A stretch of DNA of 17,820 bases from Pavlovales sp. CCMP2436 (Eukaryota > Haptophyta > Pavlovophyceae > Pavlovales): contig MU631416.1 in the NCBI GenBank assembly GCA_026770615.1, forward strand, positions 209,700 to 227,519, written 5' to 3'. Under the pieces are notes generated by a model. That model worked only from the letters and a program-made list of their open reading frames with translations, did not search any database and was not told the DNA's origin. This document shows, piece after piece, positions 16,937 through 17,820 of this stretch. Position 1 is the first letter of the stretch. Each line of letters starts with the position of its first letter. Both the position numbers and the translations under genes were made by a program.

Positions 16937-17137
16937 TTACGCGACGCGACGCTCGAGCGTGTCGAATCCCCTCTGCGTCTTGGGAACCCAACGTTCGTAG
17001 ATGGAACTGATATCTTTGTAGACGATGGCGTTTGATCCTGGTTTGTTTCTCGTGATCGGCGGGACCTGCCCGTATAGCTCATAGAGATCGTTGAAAATCT
17101 CGATGTTCTCCTGATTCCTGGTGCTGTAGTAGGTCAT
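16937..17137 (-). CDS. Short frame upstream of and in register with PolB
   Basis: From ATG 17137 a 66-residue frame reads to TAA at 16937-16939. It has natural-looking composition (for example FNDLYELYGQVPPI, NAIVYKDISSIYERW). It is in the same frame as PolB, with only TAA, Asp, Ser, Leu between its end and the PolB Met-Met. It could be a separate small protein, or the true N-terminus of PolB cut off by a nonsense change. Polinton polymerases often have long, poorly conserved N-termini, so I cannot decide. Confidence 0.4.
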   Translation of the reverse strand: MTYYSTRNQENIEIFNDLYELYGQVPPITRNKPGSNAIVYKDISSIYERWVPKTQRGFDTLERRVA

Positions 17138-17247
17138 CGGGTCTGTATGATAGGCCGAGATATTTATTTGGGGTCCTTTTAAAACGCTACCGACCAAATG
17201 TCACACTTTTTTTTTCGTATGTGACCGATTTGGAGCTCGACCGAGGA

Positions 17248-17497
17248 TCAGAGGTAGGCTGCATCGAGGAGGTCGAGGGCTTGCTGGAACTCAATCTTCT
17301 CATCGTGGTTTATGCGATGACGTGTCGTCCTCACACGCACCTGCGTCTGATCGCAAAGGCAGCATAATTTGGTTATTGTTGGGAGCCTTTAGTTCCGAGC
17401 AACCGCTGCAACCGCTACATATTATCGTAGCGGCAGCTTTGTCGCCCATCACGACCCCGAGGCGCGTGCGAACCTTCATCTCGTGGCGGCTGCCCAT
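17248..17497 (-). pseudogene. Possible small cysteine-rich protein, frame-shifted
   Basis: From ATG 17497 the minus strand reads MGSRHEMKVRT.. and a CSGCSGC cluster to TGA at 17300-17302. From about 17390 another minus-strand frame reads LCCLCDQTQ, then DEKIEFQQALDLLDAAYL before TGA at 17248-17250, which looks like a genuine C-terminal helix. The two halves together would have CxxC pairs like a zinc-binding protein. It is the outermost possible gene at the right end, just inside the tandem array. I do not recognise it, and confidence is low. Confidence 0.3.
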
Positions 17498-17556
17498 TGC
17501 GTTATGTATAGGGTCGAGATATTTAATTTGCCAATGTATCGCACCATGGGTCCATC

Positions 17557-17660
17557 GAGACTTTGAAGACTCTTCCGAGACTTTGAAGACTCCTCCGAGA
17601 CTTTGAAGACTCTTCCGAGACTTTGAAGACTCTTCCGAGACTTTGAAGACTCCTCCGAGG
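17557..17660. repeat. 20-bp tandem array inside the right TIR
   Basis: Five units of CTTTGAAGACTCTTCCGAGA (with T/C change in the second half of some) at 17561, 17581, 17601, 17621 and 17641. Each unit is itself two related decamers (GACTTTGAAG / ACTCTTCCGA). The array abuts the inner end of the right TIR, as the decamer array at 1621 abuts the left one. Confidence 0.9.
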
Positions 17661-17820
17661 CTCCCACCTTCCCCCACATCGGCCTTCGACGCTCACATCA
17701 CCGACATAACCGACGTCGCGTCGTCGCACACATCACCGTCGCCTCGTCGTCATCCTGCCATTCCCGATTTTCCTTGAACCTTGGCATTCCGTTTTTTCGA
17801 CATCGCAACATACCGCGCCG
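17651..17820. repeat. Right terminal inverted repeat, cut by the window edge
   Basis: Its reverse complement matches 1450-1620: base 17820 pairs with 1450. The outer ~95 bases are identical but for one missing G; the stretch around 17701-17725 differs; the inner 50 bases (17651-17700) match 1571-1620 closely. Because the match is still in force at the last base, the TIR continues beyond the window. Confidence 0.9.

Noticed and set aside
1..17820. CRISPR arrays, tRNA or rRNA genes
   Set aside because: The tandem arrays have no unique spacers, and no cloverleaf or conserved rRNA segment was seen.

Overview
The window looks like a eukaryotic genome segment carrying a nearly complete, partly decayed Polinton/Maverick-type or polinton-like DNA virus element of about 16.9 kb. 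The diagnostic set is a protein-primed family B DNA polymerase of the Polinton/adintovirus kind, an FtsK/HerA-type packaging ATPase, a double-jelly-roll major capsid protein, a penton-type minor capsid protein, a small pVI-like virion protein, a discoidin-domain spike protein and a class 3 lipase-like protein, all between long terminal inverted repeats (TIRs). There are no bacterial operon signals. The host cannot be named from the sequence; the gene mix fits a protist, alga, oomycete or fungus better than an animal, but this is a weak inference.

Layout. Positions 1-978 are the end of an open frame with a ubiquitin-like domain, probably flanking host DNA. It runs into a degenerate ATTATAGGG repeat tract (969-1160). 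The left TIR follows (1204-1620), built of two about 159-bp tandem units. Its inner 170 bp match the reverse complement of the last 170 bp of the window (17651-17820), so the right end lies just outside. Both TIRs are followed on the inside by 10-bp or 20-bp tandem arrays (1621-1700 and 17557-17660). From 1700 to 3065 there is no recognisable gene, but there are several repeat structures, including a 98-bp inverted repeat carrying six copies of TCAAATATGA.

The structural block on the minus strand is major capsid protein (3066-4334), pVI-like protein (about 4378-4783) and penton (4839-5641). Divergent from it on the plus strand are a small basic coiled-coil-like protein (5697-6146), packaging ATPase (6224-7013), an unknown 540-residue protein (7043-8665), the spike (8683-10089) and the lipase (10157-10840). 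Convergent on the minus strand are an unknown protein (11145-11738), a polymerase-like domain (11798 to about 12990), the family B polymerase (about 13000-16927) and small open frames near the right end.

The virion genes would supply shell, vertex, packaging motor and host attachment, and the polymerase would replicate the linear genome from its TIRs. Most core genes carry lesions: in-frame stops in MCP, polymerase, ATPase and spike, and frame changes in penton, ATPase, spike, polymerase and the polymerase-like domain. The 540-residue protein, the lipase and the 5697 gene are intact. This points to a fairly young endogenous copy that is decaying, although assembly error at homopolymers could explain some frame changes. 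No integrase, tyrosine recombinase or adenain-like protease was recognised. The most unusual features are a polymerase-A/TVpol-like domain continuous with the family B polymerase frame, and the symmetrical six-motif inverted repeat.
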